From positions 124,001-188,000 of the forward strand of contig JAGPVL010000017.1 in NCBI GenBank assembly GCA_018067045.1: DNA of 64,000 nt. Direction: 5' to 3'. Of the stretch, positions 44,465 to 53,252 are shown piece after piece. The DNA is from Gammaproteobacteria bacterium. GTDB taxonomy: Bacteria; Pseudomonadota; Gammaproteobacteria; Pseudomonadales; Alcanivoracaceae. The notes below the pieces were generated by a model. It was not told the origin of the DNA. It did no database searches and saw only the letters and a list, made by a program, of their open reading frames with translations. The stretch's first letter is position 1, and every line of letters starts with the position of its first letter. Both the position numbers and the translations under genes were made by a program.

Positions 44465-45715
44465 TCAGCCTTTACTCGCTTCGACTGCCGTATCGGGCTC
44501 GATGCGGAGCTGTTCGATCGGTTTGCCATCGGCGCCGACGAGATTAAGGTTGATCGGTATGCGACGCATAAAGGCATGGCTGTCAGATTTGCGTAGGTTG
44601 CGCAGATATTCTTTGACGCGGCCGCTAATCCACGGATGTACGGTGGCCTTGAATTGAATTTTGCCGCATTTTTTGCCGCGCTTATTTCCCCATTCAAACA
44701 GGTCTTGTGTGAGCTGTTCGAAGTGGCTTTGAAATTGGGTGAAGTCGTCAGCCATTACAAAGATGTCGAATACATAGGTGCTTGCTGACAGCATGCCAGT
44801 CTTTTGCTTGAGTTCTCGCACGCGTAGGCGAGATTCCAGCTTGATGCCGCTTAGGTCAGACTCGGCATGTCGGGGTGCGTCGGGTTTTTTCACCGCCTGT
44901 ACAGGGGCGCTCGGTGGCGGCGTTTTGTCGAGTAAATCCAACGCTGCAATGATGTCGTTACCGCGCTGGAATCGTTGCTCGGGATCTTTGGCGAGCATTT
45001 TTCGAATCATGGGCTGATAGCGTTTTAGCGTGCTCGGCATCAACGGAATAGGCTCGCTGATATGTTTAATGCCTAAGGCCATGGGGTCGGTTGCTTCATA
45101 AGGCGGGCGGCCCGTCAGCATTTCGAAAAAGACGACGCCCAGTGCGTAGAGGTCGGCGCGTGGATCAATTTCTTTACCGCGATGCTGTTCTGGGCTCATG
45201 TATTTGGGCGTGCCGACAATAGTCCCCATCATGGTCATCTGTTCGTCGGTAATGGTGGGGCGGGCAATGCCGAAATCCATTAGCACGGAAGAGCCGTTTT
45301 GGCGGAACATTATATTGTCGGGTTTGACGTCGCGGTGGACGTAATCCATTTCGCCGGCATAATCGAGCGCCGAAGCCATTTCTCGGATTAACTGTTCTGC
45401 GCCTTCAGGGCTGATGCCGTCGCGTAGCCGCTCTTTTAAATTGCCACCGCTGACGTATTCCATGGCGAGGTAGTGAGAGCCGTTATGTTCACCCAAGTCA
45501 AACACGGGGACGATATGGGGGTGGGTAAGTTGCGCGCAAATACGGGCTTCACGGAGAAAGCGCTGAGCGAAAGTGGCGTCGGCTGCGAGCTGAGGCAGCA
45601 TAATTTTTAGGGCGACAGGGCGGTCAAATTTGTCTTGCACGGCGAGAAACACATTTGCCATGCCGCCTTTGCCAAGCTCGGATTGAATGCGGTAGCCGGG
45701 AATGTCCATATTCAT
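44465..45715 (-). CDS. Hanks-type serine/threonine protein kinase
   Basis: 416 residues. The kinase domain fills residues 8-265: GKGGMANVFLA (P-loop), VALKIM (Lys), VHRDVKPDN (catalytic Asp), MDFGIA (magnesium) and MSPEQ. There is no membrane segment, so it is cytosolic. Residues 295-416 form a separate domain I do not recognise (RVRELKQKTGMLSASTYVFDIFVMADDF and RIPINLNLVGADGKPIEQLR). A response regulator gene lies 18 bases upstream on the same strand, suggesting a joint pathway. Confidence 0.88.
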   Translation of the reverse strand: MNMDIPGYRIQSELGKGGMANVFLAVQDKFDRPVALKIMLPQLAADATFAQRFLREARICAQLTHPHIVPVFDLGEHNGSHYLAMEYVSGGNLKERLRDGISPEGAEQLIREMASALDYAGEMDYVHRDVKPDNIMFRQNGSSVLMDFGIARPTITDEQMTMMGTIVGTPKYMSPEQHRGKEIDPRADLYALGVVFFEMLTGRPPYEATDPMALGIKHISEPIPLMPSTLKRYQPMIRKMLAKDPEQRFQRGNDIIAALDLLDKTPPPSAPVQAVKKPDAPRHAESDLSGIKLESRLRVRELKQKTGMLSASTYVFDIFVMADDFTQFQSHFEQLTQDLFEWGNKRGKKCGKIQFKATVHPWISGRVKEYLRNLRKSDSHAFMRRIPINLNLVGADGKPIEQLRIEPDTAVEASKG

Positions 45716-45733
45716 ATTCTTTTTGTTAGTGCG

Positions 45734-46228
45734 TTAGTTTCCGTAGGCGTCATTCATGGCTTTTTCGGAAGCGCGTGCGCGAGCCAGCTTGGCTTCGAGT
45801 CGACGCTTTTGGCGATCCAGCTGGAGAAAAAACTCAACCTTAGAGCAGAGCATGACAGGATCGATGGGTTTAAACAGGTAGTCAACGGCGCCGCTTAGGT
45901 AGCCACGCTTAACGTTTCGATCATCACGACTATTGGCCGTGACAAAGATAATGGGCACATGGGCGGTACGTTTATTGGCTCGCATTAATTCGGCGACTTC
46001 AAAGCCGTCCATGATGGGCATTTGAACGTCGAGTAAGACTAGCGCGAAATCAGATTTGAGCAGCTTACCGAGGGCATCGTTGCCAGATCCGGCGCAGATA
46101 ACTTCGCAATCGCTGTCTTCGAGTACGACTTCGAGGGCGACAAGGTTCTCCGGCGTATCATCGACGATAAGCACTTTCGGACTTGGAATGTCGGTGTCCG
46201 CGTTGATGTCTGTGCTGATTTCGTTCAT
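45734..46228 (-). CDS. Response regulator, REC domain plus coiled coil
   Basis: 164 residues. The receiver domain spans 17-135 with VDD at 22-24, phospho-acceptor Asp67 in LLDVQMP, Thr97 and Lys120 in LFKPID. The tail (136-160, rich in R, A, K) is a short coiled coil and no output domain is present. It resembles the receiver of hybrid kinases or CheY-like adaptor proteins. It is located between a voltage-sensor-like gene and a Ser/Thr kinase gene. Confidence 0.9.
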   Translation of the reverse strand: MNEISTDINADTDIPSPKVLIVDDTPENLVALEVVLEDSDCEVICAGSGNDALGKLLKSDFALVLLDVQMPIMDGFEVAELMRANKRTAHVPIIFVTANSRDDRNVKRGYLSGAVDYLFKPIDPVMLCSKVEFFLQLDRQKRRLEAKLARARASEKAMNDAYGN

Positions 46229-46346
46229 GGGCTCTCTGTATTGAATGTTTTTAATGGTCTAGCACCATTAGATTGCCAGTATTTGGTGTAAGGCGATATA
46301 CCTAAGCCCGTCCAGTGAAACCGACCGGGCCAAATAAGCCGACAGG

Positions 46347-47366
46347 CTAGGCCAAGGGTTCGTTGGGAGGTAGCTGCCATTGTTTCACGGCTACCTGTTC
46401 TTTGACCTGATCAAGCAACGCCAGCAGCGTGTCACGAATGAGGAGGTCTAAGGCCTGACGGTCTCCGCCGGCACGAATAATAATGCTTTCTAGCACGGCG
46501 TCCACGGTACTGCGGTGTACCGGATTTTTGAGGTCGGCAATGATCTGGTCGGCGAAGGCGAGACCGATCTCTTCCGCTTGGCTGGAAAGGCTGGCTAGCA
46601 AGCGTGGTCCGGCGCCAGGAATGGCGTTTAGGGTGCCGCCAATCGCCGTATGGGCCAGAGCTTCTCGTGTCAGGCTGGCGATATAACTGCCGAGGGCGAG
46701 GCGCCAGCGGCGATGGCTGTGATCTGCAGCCTCGATCAGGGTGGTCGCGACAAAGTCGATCAATTCATGTTTTCGCGGCAGCAACACTTCTCGTTCGATG
46801 CGCTGAATCAGTGGTGCGTCTGTCTTTAGCTCGCGCTGGGCGCCCTCTAGGACATTCACGACGACGCGGTCCGAGACCTCTTCAACCAGAATGCGGTAGT
46901 AGCGTAATAGCAGCGCGCCGAGCCACGTTTCACGTAGGTCTATAAGGCCGTGCCGCTGTAGTCGGTAGAGCAGGCTGACGAGTCGCAAGATGCGTAACCA
47001 GCGAAAGCTGCCGACGGGAATGCAGCCGAGCAGGTCGTACCAGTGTGCAAAGGGATAGTAATACCATCGCTCGTAGCTATGACGGCCGACAGCAAAAGCC
47101 CAGCGTACGACGAACTCGGTGAGGTAGATGGCGACAAATAAGGTGTCCCAAAAAACGAAGTCGGTGTGAATGGTGTTGTAATAGAAGTCGAAAAAGGCCG
47201 GCGTCCATGTGCTGAGCTGTTCTTGTAGCCAAAACATGGCGAAAAACCAATCGAAAATGATCAGGCTGAGATTGGCTATGACCAGTACGATCATTGCCAT
47301 ATCGATAGAGAAACCGATCGTATCGAGATTGAAACGCAGTTTTTCGGGGTGTAGCCGAACCGACAT
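46347..47366 (-). CDS. Ion-channel-like protein with voltage-sensor-like segment, no pore
   Basis: 339 residues. Four membrane segments fill about 20-140: S1 (22-46), S2 (70-92, WDTLFVAIYLTEFVVRW), S3 (104-118, HWYDLLGCIPVGSF) and an S4-like helix at 122-138 (FRWLRILRLVSLLYRLQR) with arginines at steps of three. No S5-pore-S6 or TVGYG selectivity filter follows; instead about 195 soluble residues with long helices (EVLLPRKHELIDFVATTLIEAADHSHRRW). Database entries often name this 'ion transporter'. The role is unknown. It lies 12 bases after xthA. Confidence 0.7.
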   Translation of the reverse strand: MSVRLHPEKLRFNLDTIGFSIDMAMIVLVIANLSLIIFDWFFAMFWLQEQLSTWTPAFFDFYYNTIHTDFVFWDTLFVAIYLTEFVVRWAFAVGRHSYERWYYYPFAHWYDLLGCIPVGSFRWLRILRLVSLLYRLQRHGLIDLRETWLGALLLRYYRILVEEVSDRVVVNVLEGAQRELKTDAPLIQRIEREVLLPRKHELIDFVATTLIEAADHSHRRWRLALGSYIASLTREALAHTAIGGTLNAIPGAGPRLLASLSSQAEEIGLAFADQIIADLKNPVHRSTVDAVLESIIIRAGGDRQALDLLIRDTLLALLDQVKEQVAVKQWQLPPNEPLA

Positions 47367-47378
47367 TAGTGCAGTCTC

Positions 47379-48191
47379 CTAGCGGAACGTGGTCCAGATG
47401 GGGCAGTGATCCGAGGGCCGTTCCATGCCGCGCAGCTCGTAGTCGATGCCGACTTCAGTAATTCTCCCCGCTAATCCAGCGGTTGCCAGAATGTGGTCGA
47501 TGCGCAGCCCACGCTTGGGTTCGTCGTTGAAGCCCTTTGAGCGGTAGTCAAACCAGCTGTAGATGTCGTCTGTGTCGGGGTGGACAAGACGCCAAGTATC
47601 GCTGAGGCCCCAACCAAGCAGTCGTTCATACCACTCACGCTCTTCTGGCAAGAAACTGGTTTTGCCGTCGCGCAACCAGCGCTTGCGGTTTGGTTCGCCA
47701 ATGCCGATATCAATGTCCTGCGGTGAAATATTGAAGTCGCCCATGACAACAACATCGCTGCCGGCGTTGTGCTGGCTTTCAAGGTAGTTTTGCAGATCGA
47801 CGTAGAATTTTTCTTTGGCCGGAAATTTTAAAGGATGATCGCGACTTTCGCCTTGTGGGAAGTATCCGTTTAACACTGTGACCGGTGTGCCATCTGGGCC
47901 GGCTAATGTGGCGATAATCATGCGCTTTTGGGCATCTTCCGCGTCGCCAGGAAAGCCGTATTCGACCTTCAATAGTGGTTCGCGTGATAAAAAACCAACG
48001 CCATAATGGGCTTTTTGGCCAAAGTAATAAGGGTGGTAGCCGAGGTCGCGGATAGCTTGCTCAGGGAAGTCTGGGTCTTGGACCTTAATTTCCTGAAGAC
48101 CAATCAGTGCGGGCTGGTGCTTTTCGATAAGCGCTTCGATTTGGTGTAAACGGGCGCGGATACCGTTGATATTAAACGAAATTAGCTTCAT
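47379..48191 (-). CDS. xthA: Exodeoxyribonuclease III
   Basis: 270 residues of the endonuclease/exonuclease/phosphatase fold, with [32 protein letters not shown] at the start, [13 protein letters not shown] (catalytic Asp), RIDHILAT and the final [10 protein letters not shown] (His). It acts in base-excision repair on abasic sites. The first of a minus-strand run that continues with the voltage-sensor-like gene after 12 bases. Confidence 0.93.
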   Translation of the reverse strand: MKLISFNINGIRARLHQIEALIEKHQPALIGLQEIKVQDPDFPEQAIRDLGYHPYYFGQKAHYGVGFLSREPLLKVEYGFPGDAEDAQKRMIIATLAGPDGTPVTVLNGYFPQGESRDHPLKFPAKEKFYVDLQNYLESQHNAGSDVVVMGDFNISPQDIDIGIGEPNRKRWLRDGKTSFLPEEREWYERLLGWGLSDTWRLVHPDTDDIYSWFDYRSKGFNDEPKRGLRIDHILATAGLAGRITEVGIDYELRGMERPSDHCPIWTTFR

Positions 48192-48268
48192 GTGACTCGC
48201 TCGCTGTATGACTCAGGCAGGCATTGTACACAACTCTGCGGAAGGAGAGGCTGGGCAGGCTAAGCTTT

Positions 48269-48333
48269 TGTGGGCGTTTGCTCGTAAGCGATCAGGGTTC
48301 GGCAAGGACCTCCGCTTGCAAGCATGCCTTACC
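48269..48333. repeat. Degenerate REP/REPIN remnant
   Basis: The stretch at 48269-48291 matches 19 of 23 bases of the REP at 8792-8814, and CCGCTTGCAAGCA at 48312-48324 resembles the inverted half. It is the third place with this repeat family in the window. Confidence 0.5.
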
Positions 48334-48458
48334 AGTGAGATCGCAACGGTAAAATGTGGCAAAGGCGCACGTAAACGGAGCAGTTTCGTCAACTAAGCAT
48401 TGTTATGGTCATGGCCAGTACCAATGGCGCTTCCTATACTCGTTGGCGGAGGACAGAC

Positions 48459-49337
48459 ATGACGATTCGAAATACTACTACCCAGACAGTAAAGCCGGTG
48501 CTGGTTTTTGCTCACGCGAATGGCATTCCTAGTGGGAGCTATAAAAAATACCTCGCTGAATTTTCCGGCCAATACATGCTGGCGCCTATCCCGGTGCTTG
48601 GGCTTGGCCGCTGGCCTGTCGGCGACAACTGGAGTGGGTTGGTTGATGAGCTTGAGGCCTTTATTGAGCCGTTAGCAAAGCCTGTTCTCGGGATGGGCCA
48701 CTCCATGGGAGCGGTAGTGATGTTTATGCTCGCCAGCCGACACCCAGATTGGTTTAGCAATGTGGTGATGCTCGATCCGCCATTGGTGAACGGTTGGGCG
48801 AGGCCGTTGTTTGTGCTGGCTCATCTGCTCGGTCAGACGGATCGCATTACGCCTGCAGGCAAGTCTCTCAGTCGGCGCCATCATTGGCCGGACCCTGAAG
48901 CCGTGCAAAATTATTTTAACGGTCGTGGCATGTTTCGGCATTTTGACCCTGAGTGCTTGCAGGACTATATCAACAGCGCTGTCATCAAGGGTGAGGATGG
49001 TTGGGACTTGTTAATTCCGCCTTTGTTGGAGGTTGAAAAATTCCGCCAAACTCCGCGCAACTTACACCGCTTTAAACGTTTACAGGTGCCGAGTTTGTTG
49101 GTGAACGGCAGCCGCACAGCAGATGGATTTATTACCGGCGCCCTGCGCCATGTGCGTCAACACGGTATGACCCATGCGCAGGCGCCTGGCAGTCATATGT
49201 TTCCGCTAGAAAATCCGATTGATACTGCGGCGGTTGTGAGTGCGTGGCTAATGCATAAGCCGGAATCAAAATCTGCTGACGCAGCATCCGTCCATTCGCA
49301 AGATAAGACATTACAAGGGGATCATCACGTTGCCTGA
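48459..49337 (+). CDS. Alpha/beta hydrolase
   Basis: 292 residues. VFAHANGIPSGSYKKYL gives the oxyanion region, GMGHSMGAVVMF the nucleophile elbow (Ser in GHSMG) and SHMFPLENP the late His. ATG 48459 is preceded by GGAGGA. Substrate unknown; the N-terminal 20 residues are variable. It overlaps the next hydrolase gene by 8 bases, and the MaoC gene follows, so the three genes form a likely operon. No signal peptide. Confidence 0.87.
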   Translation: MTIRNTTTQTVKPVLVFAHANGIPSGSYKKYLAEFSGQYMLAPIPVLGLGRWPVGDNWSGLVDELEAFIEPLAKPVLGMGHSMGAVVMFMLASRHPDWFSNVVMLDPPLVNGWARPLFVLAHLLGQTDRITPAGKSLSRRHHWPDPEAVQNYFNGRGMFRHFDPECLQDYINSAVIKGEDGWDLLIPPLLEVEKFRQTPRNLHRFKRLQVPSLLVNGSRTADGFITGALRHVRQHGMTHAQAPGSHMFPLENPIDTAAVVSAWLMHKPESKSADAASVHSQDKTLQGDHHVA

Positions 49338-50220
49338 GTCGGCCGGAAAGATGGTGGAACGTACCTCCACGGAGATACGTTTCCCCGTGTGGGGACAGAC
49401 GATTGCTGCACGTTTTTGGGATGGCGTTGTGGATGCGAGTGGCGTGCCAATTATCGCGCTACATGGCTGGCTCGATAACGCGAACAGTTTTGCACCGCTG
49501 GCCGAATTATTGAACAACCCTATTTTAGCGATTGATGCAGCGGGCCATGGTTATTCAGATCATCGCCCTGAGCAGGCGGCAACGCATTACATCGACCACG
49601 TACGCGATGTGGTCGCAGTGGCAGATGCACAGGGGTGGGAGCAGTTTATTTTGCTGGGTCACTCGATGGGAGCAGGCGTCGCCTGTTTGGTGGCGGCGAC
49701 ATTTCCTGAGCGTGTGCAGCGTTTGTTGGTGATCGAGGGCTTGGGGCCGCCTGCAACGGCAGAGGATAAAGTGGCGGAATCATTGCGCAAAGCGATTGAT
49801 GGTATGGCGGCGCTGCCGTTAAAACGCAAGCCGGTTTATCCTTCAAAAGAGGCTGCGGCGGAGGCGCGTACGGGAGGTTTTGGCGGCCTTGATATAGCAA
49901 GTGCGGTCAAGCTTTGCGAGCGCGGTTTAGAAAAGACGGACGGCGGCTGGACGTGGCGAACCGATGCGCGATTACGTTTGGCATCGTCGTTACGGCTAAG
50001 CGAAGCGCAGATTGAAGGTTTCCTGCGTGCAATTGCTTCGCCAACACTTTTGATTGTCGGCGAGCAGGGCATGGGGGGGAGTGGTTTGTTCGATCATCGC
50101 TTAGCTTGGGTAAATGGTTTAACCGTTAAGCGCCTTCCGGGACGGCATCACCTCCATATGGAGAATGCAGCGGCGGTTGCCGAAGTCATAACATCGTTCT
50201 TGAATGAAACGCTTGAATAA
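49330..50220 (+). CDS. Alpha/beta hydrolase
   Basis: 296 residues of another alpha/beta hydrolase. HGWLDNANSFAPLAELL is the oxyanion region, GHSMGAGVA the elbow and LPGRHHLHMENAAAVA the His. Family members close in form include serine hydrolases related to human MEST/SERHL. I take TTG 49330, which has AAGGGGA nine bases ahead and overlaps the preceding gene by 8 bases; ATG 49351 is the alternative. Confidence 0.86.
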   Translation: MPESAGKMVERTSTEIRFPVWGQTIAARFWDGVVDASGVPIIALHGWLDNANSFAPLAELLNNPILAIDAAGHGYSDHRPEQAATHYIDHVRDVVAVADAQGWEQFILLGHSMGAGVACLVAATFPERVQRLLVIEGLGPPATAEDKVAESLRKAIDGMAALPLKRKPVYPSKEAAAEARTGGFGGLDIASAVKLCERGLEKTDGGWTWRTDARLRLASSLRLSEAQIEGFLRAIASPTLLIVGEQGMGGSGLFDHRLAWVNGLTVKRLPGRHHLHMENAAAVAEVITSFLNETLE

Positions 50221-50255
50221 AGAGATGGCGCATAACAATTAGAGGTCTTTGTCCT

Positions 50256-50717
50256 ATGAAGTTTATTGATGCGAATACGTTTACAGACTATATCGGTAAA
50301 GAGCTGGGCAGCTCCGATTGGTTCGAAATCAATCAGGCGCGCATTAATGCTTTTGCCGATGCCACGCTAGATCATCAGTTTATTCATGTGGATGAAGTGG
50401 CGGCCAAAGAGACGCCGTTCGGTTCAACTATTGCGCACGGTTTTTTAACGCTGTCACTGTTGCCGCACCTTCAGGCTTCAGTGGGCGACTTTCTATGTGC
50501 GAATAATTTAAAAATGGCGGTGAACTATGGCTTCGATAAGCTGCGGTTTATGGCGCCGGTTAAAGTCGATAAAAAAATACGGGCAAGGGCAAAGCTGTTG
50601 GAAGCGAGCGAGCGTAAGCCGGGTCAGTGGCTTTTAAAGTTTGAAATCACGGTCGATATTCAGGGTGAAGAGAAGCCTGCATTGATCGCTGAATGGCTGT
50701 TAATGAACTTCGTTTAG
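50256..50717 (+). CDS. MaoC family dehydratase
   Basis: 153 residues of the hotdog-fold MaoC type. The catalytic segment is FADATLDHQFIHVDEVAAKETPFGSTIAHGFLTLSLLP, with the active Asp and His (ATLDHQFIH). It hydrates enoyl-CoA, as in R-specific enoyl-CoA hydratase (PhaJ-like). It follows the two hydrolases by 35 bases. No signal peptide. Confidence 0.9.
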   Translation: MKFIDANTFTDYIGKELGSSDWFEINQARINAFADATLDHQFIHVDEVAAKETPFGSTIAHGFLTLSLLPHLQASVGDFLCANNLKMAVNYGFDKLRFMAPVKVDKKIRARAKLLEASERKPGQWLLKFEITVDIQGEEKPALIAEWLLMNFV

Positions 50718-51035
50718 CGGAATTGGGTGTCTAATGAGTTGTGATTTACGGTGATTGTAGGGGGGCAATTCTCGTGAAAGGCGAGGCAAAGGGCGCGATT
50801 ACGATCATCAAAGTGCGACTATTTCTAGCGGATTTGGGTGAAATTTAGGTGCTTCTCAGTAGCTGGACCAGTGAGAAACAGCCGGTATAGCGCCTTTTTT
50901 ACCGATGTTTTACGCTTTGACTAGACAATCCCCTACAATTCCCGTGCTGGGAGGCGGCGCTGATGGTATAGTGCGCGTCCTTTTCCCGTGGCTCACGCAG
51001 CAGGCTGCCAGCGCCACGTAACTGACAGGTGCTAC
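50718..51035. other. Long leader region of deaD
   Basis: 318 bases without a gene before deaD. Long 5' leaders are typical of cold-induced RNA helicases. A nested hairpin TTCTCA/TGAGAA with CTGG/CCAG inside (50853-50877) is visible. TATAGT with an extended TG before it (50964-50972) may be a -10, but no good -35 lies at the right distance. Confidence 0.5.
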
Positions 51036-52802
51036 ATGTCTGATGTGATGACCCAGCCGGGCTTTGACAGCCTCGGCCTAGATTCTTCTGTGCTTAAAAC
51101 TCTCTCTTCGCTTGGTTACGAGACACCGTCTCCTATTCAAGCAGAAATGATCCCTTATATGGTAAGCGGCCGTGACGTTATTGGTCAGGCACAAACCGGT
51201 ACCGGTAAAACTGCTGCGTTCGCTCTGCCTTTGATTTCTCGTTATGCCGGAGAGTCGTCCTCTCAAGCGCAGGTTTTGGTGCTTGCGCCAACACGTGAGC
51301 TGGCGTTGCAGGTCTCTGAAGCTTTCGTTACTTACGGCAAACACTTTCCTGCAATGAAGGTCGTTAGCCTTTGTGGTGGCATGGATTATCGCCCTCAACT
51401 TAAGGCGCTACGTGACGGCGTTCAGTTTGTTATTGGTACGCCAGGTCGTGTGATTGATCACATGACCAAAGGCTCACTTAAACTGGATACGCTGAAATGT
51501 TTGGTGTTGGATGAAGCCGACGAAATGCTGCGTATGGGCTTCATTGATGACGTTGAAGCGGTAATGAAATCAACGCCTGCTGCATGTCAGGTTGCGTTAT
51601 TTTCGGCAACCATGCCGTCACAGATTCGCCGTCTCGCACAGCAATACCTGAAAGACCCGAAAGAAGTCACCATTAAAGCGAAAACAGAAACCGGTTCGAC
51701 GATTCGTCAGCGTTATCTTTTTGTTTCAAATCACGAAAAGTTTGATGCGGCGGTGCGTGTACTGGAGACGGAAAAGCATGATGGCGTGATCATTTTTGCG
51801 CGCACCAAAGACAGCACCGTTGCGCTGGCCGATCAGTTAAAGCATGCCGGTTATAAAGCGTCTGCATTGAACGGGGATATCCCGCAAGCACAACGTGAGC
51901 AAACCGTTGAGCAGCTTAAGAAAGGGCGTATTGATATTTTGGTTGCGACAGACGTTGCCGCACGTGGCCTTGATGTGCCACGTATTAGCCACGTTATTAA
52001 CTACGATATTCCATTCGATGCAGAAACCTATGTCCACCGTATTGGTCGTACCGGCCGAGCGGGACGTCAAGGTGATGCGATCTTGTTTGTGACACCGAAA
52101 GATAAGCGTTTGCTCTTTACCATCGAGCGCGTTACCCGTCAGAAAGTGGAAGAAATGCCATTGCCGACGGCGAAAGACGTAAATGTTGTGCGTGAAGCGC
52201 GTTTTCTAGAAAGCATTGATGAGGTGTTGGCGTCCGGTAAAGCGGAGCCGTTCCGTGCCATGCTGGAAAAGCATCAGGCGGAAAAAGAGATTAACCCGCT
52301 AGATCTGGCAGCGAGCATTGCGGCGCTGTTATATAAGGGACAGTCGCTGCACATTAAGGATGTGCCGCGTAGCGAGCGTCCCGCTCGTCCAGCGCGCGAC
52401 AAGGGCGTTCGTGTAGAAACACGTGGCCGTCGTTCGGATTCTGGCGAGAAGCGTAAACCTGCTGTGGCTGAAGAAGGCATGGTTCGCTATAAGCTTCAGG
52501 TTGGCAAGAAGCACGGCGTAAAGCCATCGAACATCGTCGGCGCGATTGCCAATGAAGCCGGTATTAACAGTCGTAATATTGGCCGAATCGAAATTTATCC
52601 AGAGTTTAGTACGGTTGATTTGCCAGATGGCATGTCGAGCAAAGTGTTTCAACATCTGCAAAAAGTGTGGGTTTCTGGCCAGCAGCTGGAGATTGCTAAA
52701 GATGGCGGTTCTGCGCCACGTAGTGCAGCTCCGCGCAGCGCTGCCCCACGAGGTGGAGCACCACGTAGTGCAGCACCGCGAGCGCGAGCGCCACGCAGCT
52801 AA
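51036..52802 (+). CDS. deaD: DEAD-box ATP-dependent RNA helicase DeaD/CsdA
   Basis: 588 residues. AQTGTGKTAAF is Walker A, PTRELALQ motif Ia, DEAD at VLDEADEML, SAT, and HRIGRTGRAGRQG motif VI. After the helicase core come a DbpA-like RNA-binding domain (about 465-560, VGAIANEAGINSRNIGRIEIYP) and a short tail of repeated APRSA units. It unwinds structured RNA and helps ribosome assembly, mainly at low temperature. ATG 51036 fits the family start. Confidence 0.94.
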   Translation: MSDVMTQPGFDSLGLDSSVLKTLSSLGYETPSPIQAEMIPYMVSGRDVIGQAQTGTGKTAAFALPLISRYAGESSSQAQVLVLAPTRELALQVSEAFVTYGKHFPAMKVVSLCGGMDYRPQLKALRDGVQFVIGTPGRVIDHMTKGSLKLDTLKCLVLDEADEMLRMGFIDDVEAVMKSTPAACQVALFSATMPSQIRRLAQQYLKDPKEVTIKAKTETGSTIRQRYLFVSNHEKFDAAVRVLETEKHDGVIIFARTKDSTVALADQLKHAGYKASALNGDIPQAQREQTVEQLKKGRIDILVATDVAARGLDVPRISHVINYDIPFDAETYVHRIGRTGRAGRQGDAILFVTPKDKRLLFTIERVTRQKVEEMPLPTAKDVNVVREARFLESIDEVLASGKAEPFRAMLEKHQAEKEINPLDLAASIAALLYKGQSLHIKDVPRSERPARPARDKGVRVETRGRRSDSGEKRKPAVAEEGMVRYKLQVGKKHGVKPSNIVGAIANEAGINSRNIGRIEIYPEFSTVDLPDGMSSKVFQHLQKVWVSGQQLEIAKDGGSAPRSAAPRSAAPRGGAPRSAAPRARAPRS

Positions 52803-52828
52803 AAGAATCAATAGATATTGGTGGTAAG

Positions 52829-52862
52829 AAAAAACGGGCCTGCAATCAGGCCCGTTTTTTTT
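52829..52862. terminator. Bidirectional terminator after deaD
   Basis: ACGGGCCTG and CAGGCCCGT pair around CAAT, with six A before and eight T after. It ends deaD and the converging DUF2007 gene. Confidence 0.92.
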
Positions 52863-52864
52863 AT

Positions 52865-53233
52865 TTAAACAAGCGTGGTGATTAAAGCGCCAACCAGGAC
52901 ACCAATAATAAAAGCACCAATAACGTGACTACGTTGGCGGTTGCTGTTGTTGAAGTTGTAATGGTTGCTGTGGTGTTCTTGATGGGGATAGGTGGCGGCG
53001 TTGCTGTCTATGGAGCTTGTCGGTTGCTGTTGCTCCCATTCTTGTATCACTTCTACGGCACTCTCCGCGTCATCGTTATTGACCATTACGCGTACTAAGC
53101 CGGCGGCGGGCAGTTCGCCCATGCCGCCTTGTAATGCCTCGCCAAAAACATGGCCGTGCATACCCCGTTGCGCCAGCAGATCAACGATCATGCTGGCTTC
53201 GAGAGATGAGTGGCTTTGAAAGATGGCTTTCAT
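52865..53233 (-). CDS. DUF2007 family protein with C-terminal membrane helix
   Basis: 122 residues. The DUF2007 domain covers 1-70 (MKAIFQSHSSLEASMIVDLLAQRGMHGHVFGEALQGGMGELPAAGLVRVMV). Then comes a linker rich in His, Asn and Gln (78-102, HQEHHSNHYNFNNSN), and a hydrophobic helix (about 103-122) ending the protein. DUF2007 is a small ACT-like fold thought to sense ligands. The tail anchor and His-rich linker suggest a membrane-bound sensor, which is inference. Confidence 0.8.
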   Translation of the reverse strand: MKAIFQSHSSLEASMIVDLLAQRGMHGHVFGEALQGGMGELPAAGLVRVMVNNDDAESAVEVIQEWEQQQPTSSIDSNAATYPHQEHHSNHYNFNNSNRQRSHVIGAFIIGVLVGALITTLV

Positions 53234-53252
53234 GGGGGCGATTGAGGTGCCT

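Noticed and set aside
50917-50939. TTGACT...TACAAT as a promoter for deaD
   Set aside because: The boxes are only 11 bases apart, too close for sigma-70; the real promoter is not identified.
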